Source: a bacterium
GTDB lineage: Bacteria; Verrucomicrobiota; Verrucomicrobiia; Limisphaerales; J093
Assembly (NCBI GenBank): GCA_021784265.1
Contig: JAJXTA010000040.1
Location: 1-10,768, forward strand
Reading direction: 5' to 3'
Length of the DNA: 10,768 nt
Shown here in pieces: positions 1-4,676 of this stretch. The translations under genes and the position numbers were made by a program. Position 1 is the stretch's first letter. Each line of letters begins with the position of its first letter. Below the pieces are notes generated by a model. It was not told the DNA's origin. It did no database searches and saw nothing but the letters and a program-made list of their open reading frames with translations.

Positions 1-500
1 AAGCGCCAATGCCAACCGTGATGGGCCGGGTCGGCGAGCGCGCTGGCGTTGACGGTGAGCTCCCTCAGGGTCTCGTCCTGGGTCCCTTGCCATTGCAAGG
101 CGAACCCGGCGCGGTTGGTGTGAAGGCTGGTTTCCCGCCAACCGCCCGCGGCGGTCAGATGAAGCTCCCGCTGGTCTTGGACCCGCCGGAGGGTGATTTC
201 GAACAGGGGCCGGGGCTCCGCCGCGAGCAGCTCTTGCTCTTGCCGCCGGTCGTAGAGGCTCGCCAAGCGGATGCCGCCAGCCGTGGGAGCGAGGGTCAGG
301 GCGAGGTCGCCCGCGGCCCGCTGGACCACGCCGGTGACGGCGCCCGGCGCGACGTCGCTCGCTTGGGCTGAAGCCTGGGACGACCCGACCACGAGGAGGA
401 GGGACAACGCCAGCTCCAGGACGCGGGCGTGGCGGCCGCCGGGGGCAGGTGGCCGAACCACGGTCTGCCCGAGGCGTTCGTCCCAAGCCGGGGGTTGCAT
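1..500 (-). CDS. Secreted protein of unknown function, N-terminal part (cut by window edge)
   Basis: An open minus-strand frame runs without a stop from an ATG at 500-498 to the window edge, giving 166 codons. A GGAG lies six bases upstream of the ATG (510-507), which supports this start; a GTG at 461 is an alternative. The product has a signal-peptide-like segment with basic RHAR at residues 23-26, a hydrophobic run at about 27-39 and a probable AxA cleavage near 45-47 (ASAQA). The mature part begins with short alternating hydrophobic/polar stretches such as GDLALTLAPTAGGIRLASLY, which look like beta strands. That style resembles the N-terminal beta-sandwich of exported glycosidase-like proteins, but no catalytic motif is visible in the part seen. 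It is divergent from the pseudopilin-like gene at 798. Export is fairly likely; the function is unknown. Confidence 0.7.
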   Translation of the reverse strand, partial: MQPPAWDERLGQTVVRPPAPGGRHARVLELALSLLLVVGSSQASAQASDVAPGAVTGVVQRAAGDLALTLAPTAGGIRLASLYDRRQEQELLAAEPRPLFEITLRRVQDQRELHLTAAGGWRETSLHTNRAGFALQWQGTQDETLRELTVNASALADPAHHGWHWR

Positions 501-506
501 GCGCCA

Positions 507-510
507 CTCC
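507..510 (-). promoter_or_regulatory. Ribosome binding site of the left-edge gene
   Basis: On the minus strand GGAG stands six bases before the ATG at 500. It is one of the few convincing Shine-Dalgarno sites in the window and decides the start of this gene. Confidence 0.5.
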
Positions 511-688
511 GTAACAAAACCGGCGAACGTTGACAAGCTAAGCGATCACCGGTCCCCACGGCGAGCAAGCACCTTCAGGGCCGCCCCGGGCGGTGTCCGT
601 GGGGGAGGCAGGAAGGAGCCGCCGCTTGGGACCTTGGCGCCTGCCTGCATCCGCCCAAACTGGCGGTGACCCGCGGGGCCAGGGTGGT
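511..688. other. Divergent intergenic region, left part
   Basis: This lies between the divergent left-edge gene (-) and the pseudopilin-like gene (+). All frames through it give proline/arginine-rich, low-quality translations, so I read it as non-coding. It should contain the minus-strand promoter, but I could not identify one with confidence. A TTGTCA at about 529-524 (minus) lacks a good partner hexamer. Confidence 0.45.
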
Positions 689-716
689 TTGACTTTCGGG
701 TCGCCACCCGTATAGT
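689..716 (+). promoter_or_regulatory. Sigma70-type promoter for the pseudopilin-like gene
   Basis: TTGACT (689-694) is followed after 16 bases by TATAGT (711-716), each 5/6 to the consensus. It points at the ATG at 798 and predicts a leader of about 75 bases. It is the best consensus match in the left part of the window and is unlikely by chance in such GC-rich DNA. No start has been mapped. Confidence 0.6.
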
Positions 717-797
717 GCCGCCGCTCCTGAACTTGCGCGAATGCCCATGAGCCCGGGCCCGCTCGTAGGCGCACGCCAGCTTGCTTGACGCGATCTT

Positions 798-1493
798 ATG
801 CCTAACGTGAAGCGTTTGCTTAATCGGCGCCTCGGCTTCCCTGAGGCCGCCGCAATCGTGGTGGCTCTGGCCATTGTCGCCGGCCTCGGTTACTTGGGGT
901 ATGGCTTGCTCGCCGCCCGGCTGCTGGAACGGCGGGTGCGAGCGGCGCTGCCCCGGCTGCGCGCCGAGCTGCGCGCCCAACGCGGGGTGTTGACGGAGGC
1001 CGTCGAGCGCTATCGCGCCCGCTTTGGCGTTTATCCGGCCGATCATGTGGCCAGCCGCGGGCCCCTGGTGATCGACGCGGTCAAGAACCCGCTGCTCTAC
1101 GAACTGGAAGGGGTGATCGACAACCCAACGAACCACTTATTCTTGGTCGGACATCTCGAACCGGCTGAGGCTAAGTACGTCACCGCCTTCTTCCATAGCC
1201 CCGGTTTCAAGAATTGCGGCACCAACGAAAGCCAGGTCAGCCACTATCTGCCGCCCTTGCCGACGACCAGTTTCGCCGCCCGCCAACTCCATGATGACCC
1301 CGACGTGTTCGTGCTGGGCTTCCAGGTCCAAGGCGACGACTTCGGGTGGGATGTCGCCGAGCAGCTCGAACTGAGCTCTTGGCGCTACGTGTCGTCGGCC
1401 CCGACGAACAACCCCGGCCGCTTCGATCTCTGGATCGACGTGACCGCCAACGGCCAGACCTTCTCCGTCGGCAACTGGAAGTCGGTGGAGTGA
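798..1493 (+). CDS. Pseudopilin-like (GspG-type) membrane-anchored protein
   Basis: This 231-residue protein has one N-terminal membrane segment (about residues 18-40, AAAIVVALAIVAGLGYLGYG) and then a long amphipathic helix (about 41-75). The helix ends in ERYRARFGVYPAD, the pattern with which type II secretion major pseudopilins (GspG/PulG) leave their N-terminal helix. The rest is a globular, probably periplasmic domain ending in a DLWIDVTANGQ...SVGNW stretch like the tails of verrucomicrobial pilin-like proteins. There is no clean prepilin-peptidase site: the usual G-F-T-L-I/V-E is absent, and only LGFPEAA at 12-18 is faintly similar. It may be an uncleaved relative. No other secretion gene is nearby. 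The ATG at 798 has no visible Shine-Dalgarno site. The fold assignment is moderate and the role is inference. Confidence 0.75.
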   Translation: MPNVKRLLNRRLGFPEAAAIVVALAIVAGLGYLGYGLLAARLLERRVRAALPRLRAELRAQRGVLTEAVERYRARFGVYPADHVASRGPLVIDAVKNPLLYELEGVIDNPTNHLFLVGHLEPAEAKYVTAFFHSPGFKNCGTNESQVSHYLPPLPTTSFAARQLHDDPDVFVLGFQVQGDDFGWDVAEQLELSSWRYVSSAPTNNPGRFDLWIDVTANGQTFSVGNWKSVE

Positions 1494-1524
1494 AGATCTA
1501 TCCGTGATTCCGCGCGACGGTTTC

Positions 1525-1547
1525 GGCGGGCTGGGAAAGCCCTCGCC
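1525..1547. terminator. Weak hairpin after the pseudopilin-like gene
   Basis: GGCGGGCT (1525-1532) pairs with AGCC-CT-CGCC (1538-1547) through a two-base bulge, about 30 bases past the stop at 1493. There is no T-tract, so this is only a possible terminator. Confidence 0.25.
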
Positions 1548-1573
1548 GGAAGCCCCGCACCGCGCCAGGACGT

Positions 1574-1705
1574 GAGATCGAGACGCGGATTACGGCGTGG
1601 CGGCGGAACCTGGCGAACGCATCCGGCCTGCCGGCGGAGGTCATTGACGAGCTGGAGAACCACCCGCGCAAGGCGCGGGCGAGCGGGGAGGCGGTGCGGC
1701 ATGGC
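1574..1705 (+). pseudogene. Remnant of a permease-prefix-domain gene (N-terminal fragment)
   Basis: In this frame the translation contains EIETRITAWRRNLANASG followed by LPAEVIDELENH. This matches the start of the 'permease prefix domain 1' module found at the N-terminus of many verrucomicrobial and acidobacterial MacB-type permeases, which usually reads like E-I..W-R..L......-E.-I-E-L-E-x-H-L-R-D. Here the usual HLRD is HPRK, and the resemblance fades after about ASGEAVRHG. No ATG, GTG or TTG precedes the motif in frame before a TGA at about 1505, and no permease part follows. The frame just runs on as the antisense of the Dabb gene. I therefore call it a decayed fragment rather than a small gene. 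The family is recalled from memory. Confidence 0.5.
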
Positions 1706-1721
1706 GCCGCGCCTGCCCTCA

Positions 1722-1779
1722 GGCCTCCGGCTCGCGCGCAAAGCCCAGCTTCCGCGGAAGCTTGCGTTGGCCGGAGGCC
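1722..1779. repeat. Long imperfect inverted repeat with an inner 16-base palindrome
   Basis: The outer arms GGCCTCCGGC (1722-1731) and GCCGGAGGCC (1770-1779) are perfectly complementary. Between them is the perfect palindrome AGCTTCCGCGGAAGCT (1747-1762), and CGCAA and TTGCG also pair, leaving a bulge of about eight bases on one side. It starts eight bases beyond the stop of the minus-strand Dabb gene, so it could end that transcript, but it lacks a T-tract. It may equally be a dispersed palindromic (REP-like) element. Confidence 0.55.
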
Positions 1780-1786
1780 GTGCTTC

Positions 1787-2188
1787 CTAATGCTTGATCC
1801 AGAAATCGATCACCAACACATCGGCGAGCACCGGGTGGAGAAGCTGACCAAAGGCCTTGTGGGCCGGGTCCACCAAATACGCGTCCCGATCCTTGTCGTT
1901 GCGGAACCTCAGGACGAACGCATGGGTGAACCCTTTGTTCAGGCCCTCCGGGCTGACGTTCGTGCCCCATTCCAGCGAGACGATCCGCGGGATTTGAGTC
2001 TTGAGGGCGCGGAAGGCCTTTTCGACCTCCTGGATTTGGGCGGGCGTCGCTTCCGGTTTGAACTTCAGGGAGACGACATGCATTAGGCGGCCGCGCGCAC
2101 CCGGAGGCGCGGCGGGTTCCGCGGCGACGGCACCCACGAGGCAGCCGGTAAGGAGGACTGTGAGAAGCGCAAGGAGCATGGTTTTCAT
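1787..2188 (-). CDS. Exported Dabb-family (stress-responsive alpha/beta-barrel) protein
   Basis: This encodes a 133-residue protein from the ATG at 2188-2186. The longer frame begins with a non-protein-like stretch at 2299, so I reject that start. Residues 1-24 form a signal peptide (MKTMLLALLTVLLTGC...AVAA). LLTGC at 12-16 fits a lipobox and AVAA|E fits ordinary cleavage, so it is either a lipoprotein or a soluble exported protein. From about residue 36 the sequence is a typical Dabb domain: HVVSLKFKPEATPAQ, a helix, SLEWGTN, THAFVLRF, DRDAYLVDPAHKAF and the final strand VLVIDFWI. The domain forms a dimeric ferredoxin-like barrel. Some members are enzymes, but most exported ones have no known substrate. 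The downstream hairpin at 1722-1779 may end its transcript. The family call is strong and the biochemical role is unknown. Confidence 0.88.
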   Translation of the reverse strand: MKTMLLALLTVLLTGCLVGAVAAEPAAPPGARGRLMHVVSLKFKPEATPAQIQEVEKAFRALKTQIPRIVSLEWGTNVSPEGLNKGFTHAFVLRFRNDKDRDAYLVDPAHKAFGQLLHPVLADVLVIDFWIKH

Positions 2189-2380
2189 TGGCTTGATTGT
2201 GAGTCGAACGAGCCATCCGGTGGCCGTCCAGCAAGGGCAGGCTAAGCCGGAGAACCAAGGGCGGCAACGCGGAAATACCGCAAGGAGAGCGCGGCCCACG
2301 GAGCACTGGCGGCCGCTCGGGTGCGCCAGAGCAGGCTGGCCCGGTTCGTCCGCCCCTCCCGTGGGCAGCGGCCGCGGGGG
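2189..2380. other. Gap between the Dabb gene and the XRE-family gene
   Basis: About 190 bases with no credible reading frame on either strand. It should hold the terminator of the XRE-family gene and the promoter of the Dabb gene, both minus strand. I see no hairpin followed by T residues and no convincing pair of promoter hexamers. Confidence 0.4.
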
Positions 2381-2752
2381 TCAGCGGCGGTGGTTGTGCG
2401 GCAGGGGGGAGGGCGCCAGCGCTGCCAGCACCCCGCGGAAGCCCTCGATCACCCGCTGTCGTGTCACCTCGTCGAACTGATCGAGCGCGTCCAGCAGCTC
2501 GCGTTCGCCTGCCCGCAACTGCCGCCGCTCGTCCTTGAGAACCAAGGGCCCGGCGGGCGGGGCCAAGGCACCCCGGGCTCCCAGCAGCAACTTGAAGAGA
2601 CGCACGACGGTGAGGCTGGGACGGGTCTCACCGCTGAGGTAGCGCGAGACGACCGCCGGGGTCAGGCTCAACTCGCGCGCCGCTTGGGCCTGGCTCCAGC
2701 CGGAGGCGGCCAGCAGCCGGGCGAATTCCTGGTTCAAGGGCTCGGGCCGCAT
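2381..2752 (-). CDS. XRE-family helix-turn-helix transcriptional regulator
   Basis: This 123-residue protein starts at the ATG at 2752-2750. Residues about 6-58 form a Cro/CI-type five-helix DNA-binding domain: LNQEFARLLAASGWSQAQAA, the turn around RELSLTPAVV, the recognition helix SRYLSGETRPS, and VVRLFKLLLG. A linker rich in A, P and R follows. A second helical stretch at about 83-112 (ERELLDALDQFDEVTRQRVI) is probably for oligomerisation. The C-terminus ends in PHNHRR. No peptidase or ligand-binding domain is present, so it looks like a simple repressor. It is divergent from the small gene at 2866, and the AT-rich gap between them holds inverted repeats, so autoregulation and control of the plus-strand genes is a natural inference. 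Confidence 0.88.
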   Translation of the reverse strand: MRPEPLNQEFARLLAASGWSQAQAARELSLTPAVVSRYLSGETRPSLTVVRLFKLLLGARGALAPPAGPLVLKDERRQLRAGERELLDALDQFDEVTRQRVIEGFRGVLAALAPSPLPHNHRR

Positions 2753-2763
2753 GTGTTGACTGG

Positions 2764-2791
2764 CTCAATGTTTCGGCTTGACACAATTGAG
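2764..2791. promoter_or_regulatory. Operator-like inverted repeat I
   Basis: CTCAAT (2764-2769) and ATTGAG (2786-2791) are perfect inverted 6-base arms 16 bases apart. They straddle the TTGACA hexamer in the gap between the XRE-family gene and the divergent small gene. The spacing fits a dimeric or tetrameric XRE repressor bound on one DNA face, but that is inference. Confidence 0.4.
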
Positions 2792-2805
2792 TAAAGCAAT
2801 AAACT
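2778..2805 (+). promoter_or_regulatory. Promoter for the small gene and excisionase-like gene
   Basis: A perfect -35 box TTGACA (2778-2783) is followed after 16 bases by TAAACT (2800-2805), 4/6 to the -10 consensus. It points into the 2866 gene with a predicted leader of roughly 50 bases. Both flanking inverted repeats overlap it, so it looks designed for repression. Confidence 0.5.
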
Positions 2806-2812
2806 GTTGCTT
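2794..2812. promoter_or_regulatory. Operator-like inverted repeat II
   Basis: AAGCAA (2794-2799) and TTGCTT (2807-2812) are perfect arms around a 7-base centre, 19 bases in total. This is the size and shape of a classical Cro/CI-type half-site pair. It covers the -10 region of the plus-strand promoter, so occupancy would block transcription of the small gene. Confidence 0.45.
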
Positions 2813-2865
2813 AGATTAACGGCGTGCGCCGCCCAATGCAAAAACAAAGTAACGAAAAGAGGATT

Positions 2866-3093
2866 ATGCCTGCCAACACCCCTGACACCACCCGGGATTT
2901 CACCCCCGCTGAAATCGTGCGGATTCACGAGGCCAATTGCGACCTCCAGTTCGCCTCCGCGGACGAACAGAACTTCCGGATCGCCGTGATGAAATACTTG
3001 GGCCGCCGCCTGGGCTTGGCCGAGCTGCGCGGCGCCGCCCTCACCGGGCCCGGCGCGGGGCTGCGGGCGGGGCGGGGCGGGGCGGGCGCCTGA
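2866..3093 (+). CDS. Small protein of unknown function in a regulator module
   Basis: This encodes 75 residues from the ATG at 2866, preceded by AAAAGAGG three bases upstream. In-frame ATGs at 2824 and 2836 lack such a site and add only 14 or 10 residues. I do not recognise the family. Residues 8-53 (TTRDFTPAEIVRIHEANCDL, then FASADEQNFRIAVMKYLGRRLGL) look like a compact, mostly helical, charged domain without membrane segments. Residues 56-75 are low-complexity Ala/Gly/Arg encoded by a G-tract array and may be an unstructured tail. It is followed by an excisionase-like gene and is divergent from an XRE-family gene. That arrangement is typical of small regulatory or phage-derived modules, but no function can be assigned. 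Coding potential is supported by the upstream signals and the balanced composition of its first two thirds. Confidence 0.65.
   Translation: MPANTPDTTRDFTPAEIVRIHEANCDLQFASADEQNFRIAVMKYLGRRLGLAELRGAALTGPGAGLRAGRGGAGA
3057..3087 (+). repeat. G-tract array with G-quadruplex potential
   Basis: Six tracts of three or four G separated by one to three bases sit at the 3' end of the 75-residue gene, ending four bases before its stop. They encode the Gly/Arg/Ala tail. A quadruplex on the coding strand or mRNA is possible. In such GC-rich DNA this may also be simple slippage. Confidence 0.4.
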
Positions 3094-3101
3094 GACTGAA
3101 T

Positions 3102-3161
3102 CGGACCGTGGGCCGGTGGGGGTGCTGGTGCCCGTCAGGGCGCGGCTGCCCAGCCGGTCCG
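3102..3161 (+). terminator. Strong hairpin between small gene and excisionase-like gene
   Basis: CGGACCG-TGGGC (3102-3113) pairs with GCCCA-gc-CGGTCCG (3148-3161), giving twelve base pairs with a two-base bulge around a 34-base GC-rich loop. It lies nine bases after the stop at 3093 and ends eight bases before the ATG at 3170. There is no T-tract. It could attenuate transcription, mask the start of the next gene, or protect the upstream mRNA. Confidence 0.45.
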
Positions 3162-3169
3162 GGACGCTT

Positions 3170-3478
3170 ATGAGCGCTTTGATGCCGAGCAGAAGAACGG
3201 GGGGGCGACCCCGGGACCCGACGCCCTGCGGCGGCGTGCCCGCGGCGGCGGAGGCTCCAGCCGACTTTCCCAGCCTCCGCTTTCCCAAGGACCGGACCGT
3301 GTTGTACGTCTTCGAGATCGCCGCCCGGCTCAAGGTGACCGAACAGCACGTGATCGACCTGATCGATGAAGGCCGGTTGCGGGCGGTGAATGTCGGGGGG
3401 ACGGGGGCGCGGGGCCGGCGCCATTATCGGATCCCCGTGGAAGCGTGGGAGCACTTCGTGCGCGCCAACTTGCTGTGA
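3170..3478 (+). CDS. Excisionase/MerR-like helix-turn-helix DNA-binding protein
   Basis: This encodes 102 residues from the ATG at 3170. An ATG at 3116 would add 18 residues read through the hairpin at 3102-3161, so I disfavour it; 3182 is also possible. The N-terminus (SRRTGGRPRDP) is basic with a GRP core like an AT-hook. Residues about 44-98 form a helix-turn-helix_17/excisionase-type winged helix: VLYVFEIAARLKVTEQHVID, LIDEGRLRAVNVGG as helix and wing, and RRHYRIPVEAWEHFVRANLL as the second strand and final helix. These small proteins bind DNA as phage excisionases or as chromosomal regulators. No integrase or attachment site is visible here, so a regulatory role is more likely. It is the second gene after the XRE-controlled promoter and converges on the Tat-exported protein gene. 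Confidence 0.8.
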   Translation: MSALMPSRRTGGRPRDPTPCGGVPAAAEAPADFPSLRFPKDRTVLYVFEIAARLKVTEQHVIDLIDEGRLRAVNVGGTGARGRRHYRIPVEAWEHFVRANLL

Positions 3479-3530
3479 CGGCGTGGGTCCCGGGCAACGC
3501 CGGGTGCGCCCGGGGTTTGTGCCGACGCCG
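3479..3530. terminator. Bidirectional terminator candidate (nested inverted repeats)
   Basis: Between two convergent genes, the outer arms CGGCGT (3479-3484) and ACGCCG (3525-3530) and inner arms CCCGGGC (3489-3495) and GCCCGGG (3508-3514) are perfect. They fill almost the whole 54-base gap between the stops at 3478 and 3533. No T-tract is present, but the placement favours a shared transcription end. Confidence 0.55.
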
Positions 3531-3532
3531 CC

Positions 3533-4483
3533 TTAAGCCATCCACGGTCGGGTACGGCTGACATTGGCCAGAACTTCCTTGACGGTCTTGACGTCCTCCG
3601 TGACTTGCCAGTCGAACATCCCGGCCAGCACGAAGTCCGCTCCGCTGTTGAAGGCGAACTGGAAGCCCGCCCGCGGGGGGATGGCCCCCGCCGCCATGAC
3701 CTTGAAGGCGATCCACGGCTTCTTGACGGCCCACATCACGTCCACCACCTCATCCGGGTGGTTGCACCAGGAGTTATCCCAGGCGCCCAGGTAACCGGTC
3801 TCGTCCGGGCGCGGGGCCGAGCGGTACTGGTGGGTGTGCAACGTCTTCTGATAGAAGTCCGGATTGACTTTGGCCTTTTCGCACTGCACCACCACGTCCA
3901 ACCAGTGGGCGCCGATCCCGGCCAGAACGCCGCGCGCTTTGACGAACTCCACGATCTTGGCCAGCGCCTCGGTCTTGCCGGCCTCGACCAAGGTCTCGGC
4001 GCCGTGCCCTTGGATGTGGACCGCCACGGCGCCTTGGTCGATGGCTTGTTGGAACTGGGTCAGCTCCCCTTTCTCCCCGGGCAGGGCTTGGGCGATCCAC
4101 TTCATCTTGCCGCCGCGTTTCCAGTGTTTTTGCAGGAACGAGTTGTCGTCCCAGACGGCGGAGTTGATGGCGTTGATGCCGTGGGTCTCGGCCAATTCAA
4201 GGGTTTCGAGGATTTTGCCCTCCGTGTTGTAACGCCGCATGAGGTTGGCCACGTACGGCAGGTCGCGACTGTGGGAATAGCCCGAAATCAGGTTGCCACC
4301 CAGCATGAGCCGGCTGAACTCTTGGTTGCCGATCTTACCCAGCGGGAGGCTTTCTTGTGAGTGGGGCAGCGGCGGGGGTGCGGCGCCGGCGGTCTCGGCG
4401 GCCGCCGCCGTCCATCCCAGCGTTGCGGCGGAGGCCAGGGTGGCGTCTTTGACAAACTCGCGGCGGGTGATCGAGGTGGGCAT
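3533..4483 (-). CDS. Tat-exported aldo/keto reductase-like TIM-barrel protein
   Basis: This encodes 316 residues from the ATG at 4483-4481, with AAAGGA about nine bases upstream; the frame's earlier TTG at 4507 is unlikely. Residues 6-12, TRREFVK, are a twin-arginine motif. A weakly hydrophobic Ala-rich stretch follows (13-35) and a probable AxA cleavage lies near 33-35, so the folded protein should be exported. From about 46 on, LPLGKIGNQEFSRLMLGGN resembles the first strand of the aldo/keto reductase barrel, and the alternating strands and helices (ETLELAETHGINAINSA, GAVAVHIQGHG, FAFNSGADFVLAGMFDW) fit a TIM barrel. I cannot confirm the Asp-Tyr-Lys-His tetrad or a cofactor site, so activity is open. 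Such Tat-linked barrel proteins are common in Planctomycetota and Verrucomicrobiota, usually without known substrates. It has its own promoter region. Confidence 0.8.
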   Translation of the reverse strand: MPTSITRREFVKDATLASAATLGWTAAAAETAGAAPPPLPHSQESLPLGKIGNQEFSRLMLGGNLISGYSHSRDLPYVANLMRRYNTEGKILETLELAETHGINAINSAVWDDNSFLQKHWKRGGKMKWIAQALPGEKGELTQFQQAIDQGAVAVHIQGHGAETLVEAGKTEALAKIVEFVKARGVLAGIGAHWLDVVVQCEKAKVNPDFYQKTLHTHQYRSAPRPDETGYLGAWDNSWCNHPDEVVDVMWAVKKPWIAFKVMAAGAIPPRAGFQFAFNSGADFVLAGMFDWQVTEDVKTVKEVLANVSRTRPWMA

Positions 4484-4539
4484 ACGCAAGGGTCCTTTCG
4501 AAAACAATGGTTATCCAGTGGTGCTTACACGATAAGATC

Positions 4540-4568
4540 AGTATGCGTTGACCACTTATTAGAGGCAA
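4540..4568 (-). promoter_or_regulatory. Possible promoter of the Tat-exported protein gene
   Basis: On the minus strand TTGCCT (4568-4563) and CATACT (4545-4540) are 17 bases apart, each 4/6 to the consensus, giving a leader of about 50 bases. Inverted arms AGTGGT (4517-4522) and ACCACT (4551-4556) bracket the -10 region and the start. The match is modest. Confidence 0.35.
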
Positions 4569-4589
4569 GCCGAGTTTTTGGCCCGGAAA

Positions 4590-4608
4590 GGGGGGGGGCG
4601 GGCGGGCG
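4590..4608 (+). repeat. G9 homopolymer and G-tracts
   Basis: A run of nine G (4590-4598) is followed by GGG, GGG and GG separated by single C. It lies in the gap between the permease operon and the Tat-exported protein gene. It has quadruplex potential and is a likely slippage site, possibly also a sequencing-error site. Confidence 0.4.
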
Positions 4609-4634
4609 GAACCCGGCCTCCAGCGCCCGGTTCC
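4608..4634 (-). terminator. Hairpin after the permease operon
   Basis: GGAACC (4608-4613) and GGTTCC (4629-4634) are perfect arms, extended by three more pairs after one mismatch. The hairpin starts 42 bases beyond the stop of the last permease gene. There is no T-tract after it on the minus strand, so it is only a candidate. Confidence 0.35.
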
Positions 4635-4676
4635 CCCTCGGCCGCCGTGGCCCGTGAGTTTGGAGGGTGCCCCGGC

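Noticed and set aside
546..1136. Minus-strand frame of 196 codons across the left intergenic region
   Set aside because: It overlaps the pseudopilin-like gene and its promoter, and its composition is typical of an antisense frame.
2189..2299. Longer start for the Dabb protein
   Set aside because: The added 37 residues are not protein-like and would bury the clear signal peptide beginning MKTMLLALL.
3170..3478. A prophage or integrative element around the excisionase-like gene
   Set aside because: No integrase, attachment-site repeat, tRNA or structural phage gene is visible in the window.
3605..4360. Plus-strand frame of 251 codons opposite the Tat-exported protein
   Set aside because: Antisense shadow; the minus strand shows a Tat signal and barrel-like sequence.
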